Shown here: piece by piece, positions 8,916 through 16,968 of the stretch
Layout of the letters: each line of letters begins with the position of its first letter
Numbering within the stretch: the stretch's first letter is position 1
From: CAIKZZ01 sp036742455
GTDB taxonomy: Bacteria > Pseudomonadota > Gammaproteobacteria > Steroidobacterales > Steroidobacteraceae
NCBI GenBank assembly: GCA_036742455.1
Contig: DAINQU010000002.1
Span: forward strand, 62,001 to 126,000
Length of the DNA stretch: 64,000 nt
Reading direction: 5' to 3'
Translations under genes and position numbers: made by a program
Notes under the pieces: generated by a model
Database searches by the model: none
What the model saw: only the letters and a program-made list of their open reading frames with translations
Told to the model about the DNA's origin: nothing

Positions 8916-9724
8916 CCGTGCGGCAGGTGCCTTGGGTGCTGTGGGCGATAGCCCTCGTGGTGCTCACCAACGCCGCGGCGCTCAGCGGCGTGTGGTGGAA
9001 TCGGTTGCCACCCGCCGAGGCGACGTTGCGCCTCTCGCCCGCGGAGTTGCAGGTCGTCCCGAGCGGATCGGTCGATACCCCGAGAGGCGAGGATTTGCAG
9101 CTGGATGTCCGCTGGGCTCATGTCCAGTTTGTGCCGCCGGGCGCCACCGACACGTGGTTGTCGCACGCACATCTGCGGCAAAATGGGATCACCGCGACGT
9201 GGCCTGCACCGATCGCGCCCGGCACGCCGCCGCGCAAGGGCCCACCCGATCGCGATATCGCGGTGTATGCGGTGCTGGAGTTGGACGGCACCGCCTACGC
9301 CGATCTGTTGCAGCGGCAGTGCGCGGTGGCCCCGACGGCGGGCGCCACGGCGTCCGAGGTACCGCTCAGCCCCCCGGTGAAGCGCGTCACCTTGTGCGAG
9401 ATGACGCGCGCAGGCAGTCGGCTCTACGTCATGGACGCCGGCGCATCGCGCGACGCGTTGCGCGAGCGGTATCCCGATCGCCACCGCTACGCCATCGTGC
9501 CCGGCGTATTGACGTTGCGCGCCGACCCGGCCCATCTGTTCGGCGACACGGTGCTCGCAGTGCCCTCGCGACGGGTGGCCGTCGGCGACGCCTGGCGTTG
9601 GCAGGTGGCCGACGCGCTCAAGGCCGGTACGGCCACGCGCGCGACCGTCGTCTTTGGCCGCTCGCTGGAGCCGTGGCTCGCGGCGCTCGAGCGCGACCCG
9701 GCGGCGACCTCAGCGGCGCCCTAA
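8912..9724 (+). CDS. Single-pass membrane protein, DUF4824-like
   Basis: This 270-residue protein begins with a hydrophobic helix at about residues 8-27 that acts as a signal anchor, followed by a soluble domain of about 240 residues predicted to face the periplasm. The segment EATLRLSPAELQV just after the helix is what suggests DUF4824. No enzymatic motif is seen. It overlaps the upstream membrane-protein gene by four bases (ATGA), so the two products probably form one membrane complex of unknown role. Its 3' end overlaps the convergent MFS gene by 15 bases. Confidence 0.65.
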   Translation: MTVRQVPWVLWAIALVVLTNAAALSGVWWNRLPPAEATLRLSPAELQVVPSGSVDTPRGEDLQLDVRWAHVQFVPPGATDTWLSHAHLRQNGITATWPAPIAPGTPPRKGPPDRDIAVYAVLELDGTAYADLLQRQCAVAPTAGATASEVPLSPPVKRVTLCEMTRAGSRLYVMDAGASRDALRERYPDRHRYAIVPGVLTLRADPAHLFGDTVLAVPSRRVAVGDAWRWQVADALKAGTATRATVVFGRSLEPWLAALERDPAATSAAP

Positions 9725-10894
9725 CGGCCGGTCCGGTCGCACCCCAACCCACGCGGCGAGTGCCGCGGCGCCGAGTGCCGCGGCCGTGATGAACGCCGCT
9801 TGCGCGTGCTGCGCCCACACTAGACCCGCCCAGAGCGAGGCCACGAGATAGAGCGCGCCGGTCACGGCGTTGTAGATGCCGAGGGCCATCCCCCGTTGTG
9901 TCGGTTCCAGATCGGCGATGAACGCCTTGCTTTGGGCCTCGTCGAGCGCGGTGAAGCCGCCGTACAGACCGAACAAGGCGATGATCGCGCCGGGGCTCGA
10001 GGTCCATGCGAAGCCGAGGCACACGAGCGCGTAACTGAGGTACGACAGCACCACGAGTTGGCCGCGACCGATGCCGTCGCCGAGGCGACCGATGAGCGGT
10101 GCGCTGATCACCGCGACCCCATTACTGAAGCCATACAACAGCACGACATCCTGCACTGCAAACCCCATGGCGCGGGCCCGCAGGAACAAAAACCCCACGC
10201 TGAAATAGCCGAGCGCAACGAGACCCGCCGGGAGGAGGTAGCGCTTGAACTGGGGGCTGAGCGCTCGCCAGGCGACGCGGAGGGCTGCCCGCTCGCGCGG
10301 CGGACTGCGTCGCTCAGCGACGCGCGCTAACACGAGCACGCTCGCGAGCGCGGGGATCAGGGCGAGCGCAAAGAGCAGCGCGTAGGTGGCGGGTGTTGCG
10401 CCGCGCCAGGCCAAGACGCCGTAGGCGATGAGCGGACCGATGACGGCGCCCGCCTTATCGAGCGCCGTGTGCACACCGAACGCGTAACCGCGGCGTGCCT
10501 CTGGGGCGATCGCCGCGAGCCATGCGTCGCGCGGCGGGCCGCGGACACTCTTGCCCAGACGCTCCAACACCCGAAACGTCGCGAGGCTCGCCACGGAGGG
10601 GCTCGCGAGCAACAGCGACTTCATCAGGGTGGACCATCCGTAGCCGGCCAGCGCAAAGGGTTTACGGCGTCCGGTCCGATCCGACCACCAGCCGGCCCAG
10701 AAATCGAGCGACGCTGCCGCAGCGTCCGCAAGGCCCTCAACGAGGCCCAGCAGCGCGGTCGAGCCGCCCGCGACGGTCGTGAAACACAGGGCGAAGACGC
10801 CGACAATCATCTCTGAGCTGATGTCGGTCAGCAGGCTGACCCGTCCGAGCCTGAGGACATCGGCCGGCGTGCCCCAACGGGTAGGTGTTGCCAT
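9710..10894 (-). CDS. MFS transporter
   Basis: This 394-residue protein has the hydrophobicity pattern of a 12-helix major facilitator transporter of the inner membrane. The N-terminal segment LTDISSEMIVGVFALCF, the loop SDRTGRRKPFALAGYG (the MFS motif A between helices 2 and 3) and RVLERLGKSVRGPPRDAW mark a subgroup of uncharacterised MFS permeases. The start ATG at 10894 has a strong GGAGG Shine-Dalgarno five bases upstream. It is a single gene, convergent with the DUF4824-like gene and divergent from the VapBC operon. The substrate cannot be deduced. Confidence 0.9.
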   Translation of the reverse strand: MATPTRWGTPADVLRLGRVSLLTDISSEMIVGVFALCFTTVAGGSTALLGLVEGLADAAAASLDFWAGWWSDRTGRRKPFALAGYGWSTLMKSLLLASPSVASLATFRVLERLGKSVRGPPRDAWLAAIAPEARRGYAFGVHTALDKAGAVIGPLIAYGVLAWRGATPATYALLFALALIPALASVLVLARVAERRSPPRERAALRVAWRALSPQFKRYLLPAGLVALGYFSVGFLFLRARAMGFAVQDVVLLYGFSNGVAVISAPLIGRLGDGIGRGQLVVLSYLSYALVCLGFAWTSSPGAIIALFGLYGGFTALDEAQSKAFIADLEPTQRGMALGIYNAVTGALYLVASLWAGLVWAQHAQAAFITAAALGAAALAAWVGVRPDRPLGRR

Positions 10895-11019
10895 CGGTCC
10901 TCCGAGGCGAGCGGGGTCTCATCGTCCGCGCAGGGGGCGCCGTCGGCTATAGCGGCTTGTCACCGCCGTCTGGCCCGTGAGGAGCGGGGGTGGACCCCCG
11001 CGACACCGATCGATGAAGT

Positions 11020-11035
11020 AGACATACATATGTCT
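11020..11035. promoter_or_regulatory. Palindrome, probable VapBC autoregulatory operator
   Basis: AGACATA and TATGTCT form perfect 7-bp inverted arms separated by two bases, 20 bases before the antitoxin start. VapB-type antitoxins bind such palindromes at their own promoter, alone or with VapC. A second inverted repeat, GGGGGT-gg-ACCCCC, lies just upstream at 10986-10999. The operator role is inferred from position and symmetry. Confidence 0.5.
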
Positions 11036-11054
11036 TAAGGGTACGGTTTCAGCC

Positions 11055-11336
11055 ATGCGAACGACCATCCGATTGCCGACCGCTCTGCTCGAACGCGCCA
11101 AAGCGCGCGCGCACGCGGAGGGCATTACGCTGACCGCGCTGATCGAACGCGGCTTGGAGACGGTGTTGGATCCGTCCCGGAGCGAGCCCTCCGTCCGGCC
11201 ACTGCCCGTCTGCACCGTGGGCGGTGGGCTCAGGCCCGGTGTTTGGCAGGATGCGACCTCGGCCATGCTGTCGGCGCTGGATCTCGCGGATCCGGAGTTC
11301 CGCGCATCCGTCGGCGCGCCCGTCGCGCGGGGGTGA
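11055..11336 (+). CDS. vapB: VapB-type antitoxin, ribbon-helix-helix
   Basis: This 93-residue protein starts with MRTTIRLPTALLERAKARA, a ribbon-helix-helix DNA-binding fold in which the beta strand contacts DNA. The second helix is ITLTALIERGLETVL. The C-terminal half is Pro- and Gly-rich and probably wraps the toxin. It lies six bases upstream of a PIN-domain toxin gene, the usual antitoxin-first order of type II modules, and follows a palindromic operator candidate at 11020-11035. It is expected to neutralise the toxin by direct binding and to repress the operon. Confidence 0.85.
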   Translation: MRTTIRLPTALLERAKARAHAEGITLTALIERGLETVLDPSRSEPSVRPLPVCTVGGGLRPGVWQDATSAMLSALDLADPEFRASVGAPVARG

Positions 11337-11342
11337 CGGGGC

Positions 11343-11879
11343 GTGCAATGGGCCGACGTCAACGTTCTCGTCGGCGCGTTTCGCGTCGATGCGCACCAGC
11401 ACGCCGGCTGCCGAGCGTGGTTGGAGCGGCAGTGGCGCACGCCTCGACCGTTTGCGGTGTCGTCGGTGCTGCTCAGTGCGTTCGTTCGCGTCGTGACACA
11501 CCCGGGTATTTTCCAGACGCCCTCATCGATCGCGCTGGCGTTGGATTTTTGCGAGGCCTTGCAGGGGCATCCGCTCGCGCGGCCGATCGAGCCCGGACCC
11601 CTGCATGCGACGATTTTTCGGCAACTCTGCCTGGAGACGCCCGCGGTCGGAAAATCAGTCCCCGATGCGTGGAATGCGGCGCTGGCCATCGAACATCGGT
11701 GCACCTTCGTGACGCTCGATCGCGACTGCGCGCGCTTCAGCGGGTTGCGGTGGGCCAGTCCGTTGGACGATTTAGGCCCCGGCGGTTACTACGTGATGGA
11801 GCCGCGCGCAGAGTCTCGCGTGCCGGTGCGTCATTCCGAGCGTGCACGGCGCACGCGATCCACCCCCGCACCGACCTGA
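11343..11879 (+). CDS. vapC: VapC-type toxin, PIN-domain ribonuclease
   Basis: This 178-residue protein carries PIN-domain acidic residues at D5 (WADVNVLVGAF), D108 (VPDAWNAALAIEH) and D126/D128 (TLDRDCARF). PIN toxins are Mg-dependent endoribonucleases that cleave tRNA or rRNA. The segment SSVLLSAFVRVVTHPGIF replaces the usual conserved Glu region, as in the Mtu-type PIN subgroup. The start is a GTG at 11343, six bases after the antitoxin stop, with a G-rich Shine-Dalgarno. The C-terminal tail of about 30 residues beyond the PIN fold is Arg-rich. Confidence 0.85.
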   Translation: MQWADVNVLVGAFRVDAHQHAGCRAWLERQWRTPRPFAVSSVLLSAFVRVVTHPGIFQTPSSIALALDFCEALQGHPLARPIEPGPLHATIFRQLCLETPAVGKSVPDAWNAALAIEHRCTFVTLDRDCARFSGLRWASPLDDLGPGGYYVMEPRAESRVPVRHSERARRTRSTPAPT

Positions 11880-11913
11880 CGGGGTACGACGCGACGCCGA
11901 CACCGACGTTCGG

Positions 11914-14370
11914 TCAATGCACGGTGGGTAAGGTGATCGTGGCCTGGTGTTCCGGGTCATCCCGGAGCCGCAGATAGAGGTGGCCGTCGGTCGGGCGGGG
12001 GATGGGCACGGCATCCCCGGGGAAGCCTTCCTCCAAATGAACGGCACCCTCACCGGAGCGTGTGACCGCCACCGACTCGATCAGATAGAGCCGCGTGCCC
12101 GAGAGCACGCAGGGCAAGCTCGTTTCGGTCGGACAGGTCGGCGCCTTCAACGCCGGTAAGCGCACGAGGTTACCGAGCGTCAGCCAGTCTGAGGTGTCCT
12201 CGCCTGTGCTCAGCCGATAGCGGACCGGGCCGAAGGCGGAGGGCCCGAACGCTTTGGCGAGCTCGAGCGTCGCAACGAGCGTCCGCCCGTCGATCAGCGT
12301 GAGACCGCCGCTCTTCAAGTCAAGGCGATGGGTCGCGTCGGCCTCGGGGGCCTCCGCGTCCAGATGCACCGACGACGGGAAACGGCTCGCGGGATCCGTG
12401 CGCAGTGAGAACGTCGCGGTCGCGCGGATCGGCAAGTCGCTGCTGTCGCCGAGCTCGATGGGCAATCCGTCCGTATCGCCGTCGACGCGTGTGCTCAACG
12501 CCAGTTGTCGCAGGCGCGGTCGGGGCGCGAGCACGGAGACCGTCACCGGCAGCGTCCGACCGTCGTGTAAGTGGGCCACGGCCTTCAACGACATGCCGGC
12601 GCCCCAGTGCGCCGGGACGTCCTCCCCGGCGACGAGGCGCAGATGGTGACTGTCGGTCGCGGCATCGACGATGGGGGTGTACACGAGCGTTCCGATCGAC
12701 AGCTGCGCGATCTGAGCGAGGCCTTGGCCGTCAAGATCGACCGAGGCGTCGCCCACGTGCGTGCGTGCGGATTCGATGCGGCTCGGCTCTTCGAAGGCGG
12801 TAACGGTCAGTGGCGATGCCGCCACGGCGCCGTGGTCCGCGAACTGCAGAACGACCGGGCCGGCACGGACGCCGTCCAAGGGCAGTTGCAAGGTGAGCGC
12901 GCCCGGGCCCGCCGCGGCGTAGGGAACGGGGCGATCGTGCCCGGTGCCGTCTTTGAGCACGATGCTCTCAAGACACGCGGCCTCGCCCGTGACCGTGAGT
13001 TCCGCCGTCCGGCCGGCGACGACCGTCGCGCGCGAGGCGCTGTCGGCCTGCCACTCGCGGGCGCGGGGGCTCGCCAGGTGATAGGTCGGCCCCTTGAACG
13101 GATCGAATCCCCACAAGCCCTCCAAGGTGGCCGGCGCGGTTTCGTCGACGTCGACGCCGGCGGCAGCGTGGATCACGTACCCGCCGTGCAGTGGATCCGG
13201 CTCCGCGTTCCAGCGAAACGGCGTGCCGTCGCGCGTGCGCCCGACGAGCGCCACGTCGTGCGCGTAGCGCGTCGAATAGACGAGCGCATCGCCTTCGACC
13301 GGCAGCACCAGCGGGGTCGACGACGTGCAGTGCGAGGCGTCGTTTGCCGAACTGCGCAGCACCGGCGGCGTCACCGGTTCGACGGCCGGCAAGGCGGCCA
13401 CCAACACGGACATCGGTTTGTGAAACGACGGCGGGGAGTTCAGCATGAGCGCCGCACGCTCGCCTTGCACCGACGGCAGGGCGGGGATGTAGACGTACTG
13501 CGCGGTGTGCAGCGAGTCCATCAAGCGGCCGAAATCGAGGATGGAACCGATCACGGAACTGTAGTTGCCGGAGCCGAGCAACGAGGTGCCGCCGGCTTGG
13601 ATCGCGAGGTCGCGCCCAATGCCTGTCGTGACCATCGAGACGAGGGATTCGCCGTGCCCGTCGCTCATGATCTGAGCGTCGGAGCCTTGCATCAGACACG
13701 ACGCTTGCAGCGCCGCGATGCGATCCAAGCACTTCTCATCGATCTTGATGGCAAGGCTGCGCGCTAAGAGCGGTGCCGTGGTTTTGACGGCCGCCGGGTC
13801 GCGCGTGCCGACGTCGTGCAAGAGCGCGAGGTAACGGTCGAGGCGCGCACGGTCGAGTGCGGCCTGGCGCAGTTGCTGCGCCGCCCGCACGAACGCGCCG
13901 GGCTTGCCCCGCACCGCGTCGACCAAGGTGCGATAGTCCCCGCCGGTCTTGGGCGCGAAGAACAGCACCATCTGCTGGGCGCCCTCCGGCACGTCCACGG
14001 TGAGGCCGGCCCGATCGCACGGGGGCTTCCACGTGTCGCAGCGGTAGAACCACGTCTCGGGCGGCGGATCCGTCGGACCGCGTAAGAACGCTGCCACCAT
14101 CAGGTATCGGGCGGTGTCGGCGTCGGGCACGGTCGCCGCGATCGACACCCGATCGTGTGGGGCGAGCGAGGGCACCTCGGCAATGGGCAAGGTGTCGTTG
14201 CCGCGTTTGACCCGCAGCGTCACTTGCGGCCCGGCCAAGTCGAAGGGCGTCTGCTCGACCGCCGCGGTCGCCGGCAAGGTCATGACAAAGAGCAGACCCA
14301 GACTCACGCGGCATCCCCACGTCCGCAGCCGTGCGCGCAGGGGGCGGTTGGACAGTCGCTGAGGCGTCAA
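11914..14370 (-). CDS. Large exported protein of unknown function
   Basis: I do not recognise this 818-residue protein. The start chosen is a TTG at 14370, because GAGG lies six bases upstream and it yields a normal Sec signal peptide with a basic N-region, a hydrophobic core near residues 23-33 and a cleavage site near ATAA; an ATG at 14481 would add 37 unlikely residues. The N-terminal part has paired cysteines in WFYRCDTWKPPCDRAG and a helical stretch at about residues 150-260. The rest reads as several beta-sandwich-like segments. No catalytic motif, repeat or anchor was found. It may be a periplasmic or secreted structural or binding protein. It is alone on its strand, convergent with VapC. 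Confidence 0.75.
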   Translation of the reverse strand: MTPQRLSNRPLRARLRTWGCRVSLGLLFVMTLPATAAVEQTPFDLAGPQVTLRVKRGNDTLPIAEVPSLAPHDRVSIAATVPDADTARYLMVAAFLRGPTDPPPETWFYRCDTWKPPCDRAGLTVDVPEGAQQMVLFFAPKTGGDYRTLVDAVRGKPGAFVRAAQQLRQAALDRARLDRYLALLHDVGTRDPAAVKTTAPLLARSLAIKIDEKCLDRIAALQASCLMQGSDAQIMSDGHGESLVSMVTTGIGRDLAIQAGGTSLLGSGNYSSVIGSILDFGRLMDSLHTAQYVYIPALPSVQGERAALMLNSPPSFHKPMSVLVAALPAVEPVTPPVLRSSANDASHCTSSTPLVLPVEGDALVYSTRYAHDVALVGRTRDGTPFRWNAEPDPLHGGYVIHAAAGVDVDETAPATLEGLWGFDPFKGPTYHLASPRAREWQADSASRATVVAGRTAELTVTGEAACLESIVLKDGTGHDRPVPYAAAGPGALTLQLPLDGVRAGPVVLQFADHGAVAASPLTVTAFEEPSRIESARTHVGDASVDLDGQGLAQIAQLSIGTLVYTPIVDAATDSHHLRLVAGEDVPAHWGAGMSLKAVAHLHDGRTLPVTVSVLAPRPRLRQLALSTRVDGDTDGLPIELGDSSDLPIRATATFSLRTDPASRFPSSVHLDAEAPEADATHRLDLKSGGLTLIDGRTLVATLELAKAFGPSAFGPVRYRLSTGEDTSDWLTLGNLVRLPALKAPTCPTETSLPCVLSGTRLYLIESVAVTRSGEGAVHLEEGFPGDAVPIPRPTDGHLYLRLRDDPEHQATITLPTVH

Positions 14371-14510
14371 GGCTACCCTCGTCTCGGGTCGGGAAGCGGG
14401 GCCCGGGCAGGCCCTCACGAGGTGCCTATTATGCGGTCTGGCGTGCGGCGCGCGGCAGGCCGTGCATGAAGTCTCGTTCATGCCCGGTGCACCCGGGTCG
14501 CGGCCCCCAT

Positions 14511-14556
14511 GAAAAAGGGCCGGGCGGCCACGACGGTCGGTCGCGCCACCCGGCCC
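14511..14556 (-). terminator. Rho-independent terminator of the S53 peptidase gene
   Basis: A 12-bp stem with one mismatch (GGGCCGGGtGGC against GCCGCCCGGCCC, 14517-14528 with 14545-14556) is followed on the minus strand by TTTTT. It lies 34 bases past the stop of the S53 gene. Confidence 0.85.
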
Positions 14557-14589
14557 TGATCCGCAACGGACCGGTCGGTCCGTCAGCGG

Positions 14590-16881
14590 TTACTGCACGG
14601 TCAGTGCGACCGTCGTCGTCTTGCTGGTCGTCCCGGCCGTGCCCTTCAAGGTGATGGTGTAGGTGCCCACCGCGGCGGTGCTCGCCACCTTGAACGTGAT
14701 CGTCGCGGTCGTCGCGCCCGTCAGCGAGCTCTTCGACGAGGACACGGTGACACCGGTCGGCTGGCCCGACGCGGTCAGCGTCACCTTCGTCGAATACCCG
14801 CCCGTCACCGATTCGGTCAGCGTCGCCGTGCCGCTCTTGCCGCGAGCGACCGTCAGTGCCGTCGGAGCGATCGACAAGCTGTAGCTCGGCGGTACCGTGA
14901 CGGCGGTGTTCACCGTCGTCGACGCCGTCGTGCTGCCACTCGTCGCCGTGATCGTCACCGGCACCGCCGTCGTGACGGGTGCGCTGGCGCTGGCCGTCAG
15001 GGTCAGCGTGGACGCGCCGTAGTTGGTCACGGTTGCGGGGTTGAATGCCGCGCTCACGCCGCTCGGCAGCCCCGAGGCGGCGAGTGTGACGGCACCGCTA
15101 AAGCCACCGGCCGATGCGACATCGACCACGGTCGAGGCGGTGGCGCCCTCGGCGATCGAGAGGCTGCCCGCGAGGGTGCTGACGGTGAGCGACGGCGCGC
15201 TGACAAGGCCCGCCAACGTGCCGACGAGCGCCGGCGTCGGGCTGCCCCAGCCGGTGACGAGGTCGTAGCCGGTGGTGGCCGAGTAGCTGCCCGAGGTGCC
15301 ACTCGTCACGTCGTTGAAGTCCAGCGCGTAGGTGCTGCCGACCAGGTTCTGGTTGTAGATCACCGGGTTCACGAACCCGACCGGCCCTTGGCCGTTGGCG
15401 GCCAGCGACTGGTTGACGAGCGCAAGATAGCCCGCCCACATCGGCGCGGCGAAGCTCGTGCCGCCGTACTTGTTCGCCGTGCAGGTCGTCTGGTTCGCGC
15501 AGACGTAGAAGGTGAAGTCCGCGTTCGCGCTGACGTCCGGACCGTTGCGCAGCGTCGTTGAGCCGTTGTTGGTGGCGTTGATGACGCCCGGCAGCGCCTG
15601 CCACGCCGGGATCGCAAAGCCGTTGGTGGTCACGCCACCGCCCGAGTCGACCCACGCCGTCTCACCGGCCCAAGCGCCGCCGGCGCCGGTGGTGGTCAGC
15701 GAGGTGCCGCCGACCGAGACGACCCACGGATCGTCCGCCGGCCACGGTGCGGCGCTGCCGGTGGCCTTCCAGGTGGAGGCATCGCCGGAGGCGGCCAAGA
15801 AGGTCTGACCTTGCGCGACCATGCGCAGGAAGTACGGCTCCAGCGTCGCCGGATCCGCCGGCGACCAGCCCCACGAGCAGCCGATCGTCAACGGCAACGG
15901 GTTCGCGGCCACCATCGCACCCAAGATCGCGGTGTCGGTCGAGCCGACGTACACGTTCAAGGCAGCGATGCCGGGGGCCATGCCGAGCACCTGGGTCATG
16001 TCGAGCGTCTGCTCGGTGTCGTCACAGCGTGTGCGCGACGTGCCCGTGTAATTGCAGGTCAGGCTGGTCTTGTCGGTGGCGATCAGGTTGACCGGTACGG
16101 TGTTGGTCTGGCCGGCGTTGGTGTAGTAGGTCGTCAAATCGTTCAAGTTCGAGCCGTAGTACTCGAGCAGGCCGACCACTTGGCCGGCACCCGTCAGCGG
16201 GCCCGAGCCGTAATAGGCCGCGCGCATGTCCGAGCCCAGGTACGACGCCGACGGGCCCGAGCCGGTCGTGGCCTTCGGGGTCGCGCCGGTGTTGGCGCGG
16301 GTCGCGAGGTGCGGGCGCGGGATCGAGAAATTGTCGAGGCCCGACACGTGATAGATCGGCGTGCCGGCCGGCACGGACAGCTCGCGGTCCGGGGCGCGGT
16401 ACGTGCGGTTCTCGGTCGGATGGTTGTAGGTGTTCAGGCGGATGGAGAAGGCCTGTTCGATCGCGGCAACCGAACCGCTGACCTGTACGTCCATCGATTC
16501 GCGGCTACCGCCGATGACGGTCAGGCCGTGGCTCTGGGCGAAGGCGACGACGCGGGCGTAATCCGCGGCCGACGGACCGAAACGGCGCGAGACTTCGGCC
16601 GAGCTCAGGAACTGGCGGTAGTGCGCGCTGCCCGGCGTCACCACGTCGCGCGCATAGGCGCGCAGCCCCGGGAGGTCGGCGGGCGAGGCGACGAGGTCCA
16701 ACGTCAGGACCTGGTCGGCCGGCACGTGGCCGGTCTCGGCGTGCGCCGCGGCGGCACGGCGCACCGCGTCGTGCTGATGGTGGGTCGGCAGCGGATCGGC
16801 GTGCGCAGCGACGGCGACGACGCCCAGGGCGCTCGCAATCGTCAGCGCGAGCAGCGACGTACGGGGGGTGATTCGGCTCAT
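14590..16881 (-). CDS. S53 family serine peptidase (sedolisin type) with two C-terminal Ig-like domains
   Basis: This 763-residue secreted peptidase belongs to the sedolisin family, acid-active carboxyl proteinases. Residues 1-28 form a Sec signal peptide and about 40-190 a pro-domain that is removed on activation. The Ser-Glu-Asp triad is visible as E290 and D294 (DDTEQTLD), with D367 (AASGDAS) as the oxyanion Asp and S476 in YGGTSFAAP. A C-terminal calcium site follows (DFNDVTSG and GYDLVTGWG, residues 521-546). Residues about 565-763 form two immunoglobulin-like repeats that probably bind substrate or the surface. The start at ATG 16881 has AAGGAG seven bases upstream. The M48 protease gene lies 87 bp upstream on the same strand. 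Confidence 0.95.
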   Translation of the reverse strand: MSRITPRTSLLALTIASALGVVAVAAHADPLPTHHQHDAVRRAAAAHAETGHVPADQVLTLDLVASPADLPGLRAYARDVVTPGSAHYRQFLSSAEVSRRFGPSAADYARVVAFAQSHGLTVIGGSRESMDVQVSGSVAAIEQAFSIRLNTYNHPTENRTYRAPDRELSVPAGTPIYHVSGLDNFSIPRPHLATRANTGATPKATTGSGPSASYLGSDMRAAYYGSGPLTGAGQVVGLLEYYGSNLNDLTTYYTNAGQTNTVPVNLIATDKTSLTCNYTGTSRTRCDDTEQTLDMTQVLGMAPGIAALNVYVGSTDTAILGAMVAANPLPLTIGCSWGWSPADPATLEPYFLRMVAQGQTFLAASGDASTWKATGSAAPWPADDPWVVSVGGTSLTTTGAGGAWAGETAWVDSGGGVTTNGFAIPAWQALPGVINATNNGSTTLRNGPDVSANADFTFYVCANQTTCTANKYGGTSFAAPMWAGYLALVNQSLAANGQGPVGFVNPVIYNQNLVGSTYALDFNDVTSGTSGSYSATTGYDLVTGWGSPTPALVGTLAGLVSAPSLTVSTLAGSLSIAEGATASTVVDVASAGGFSGAVTLAASGLPSGVSAAFNPATVTNYGASTLTLTASASAPVTTAVPVTITATSGSTTASTTVNTAVTVPPSYSLSIAPTALTVARGKSGTATLTESVTGGYSTKVTLTASGQPTGVTVSSSKSSLTGATTATITFKVASTAAVGTYTITLKGTAGTTSKTTTVALTVQ

Positions 16882-16968
16882 GTCGAACTCCTTACGAGCA
16901 ATGTCCAATGGTGTGAGTAAATCGGCAGATCCGGCATGCGTTGCGGCGTCCGCGCAGCCAAGCGGGTT

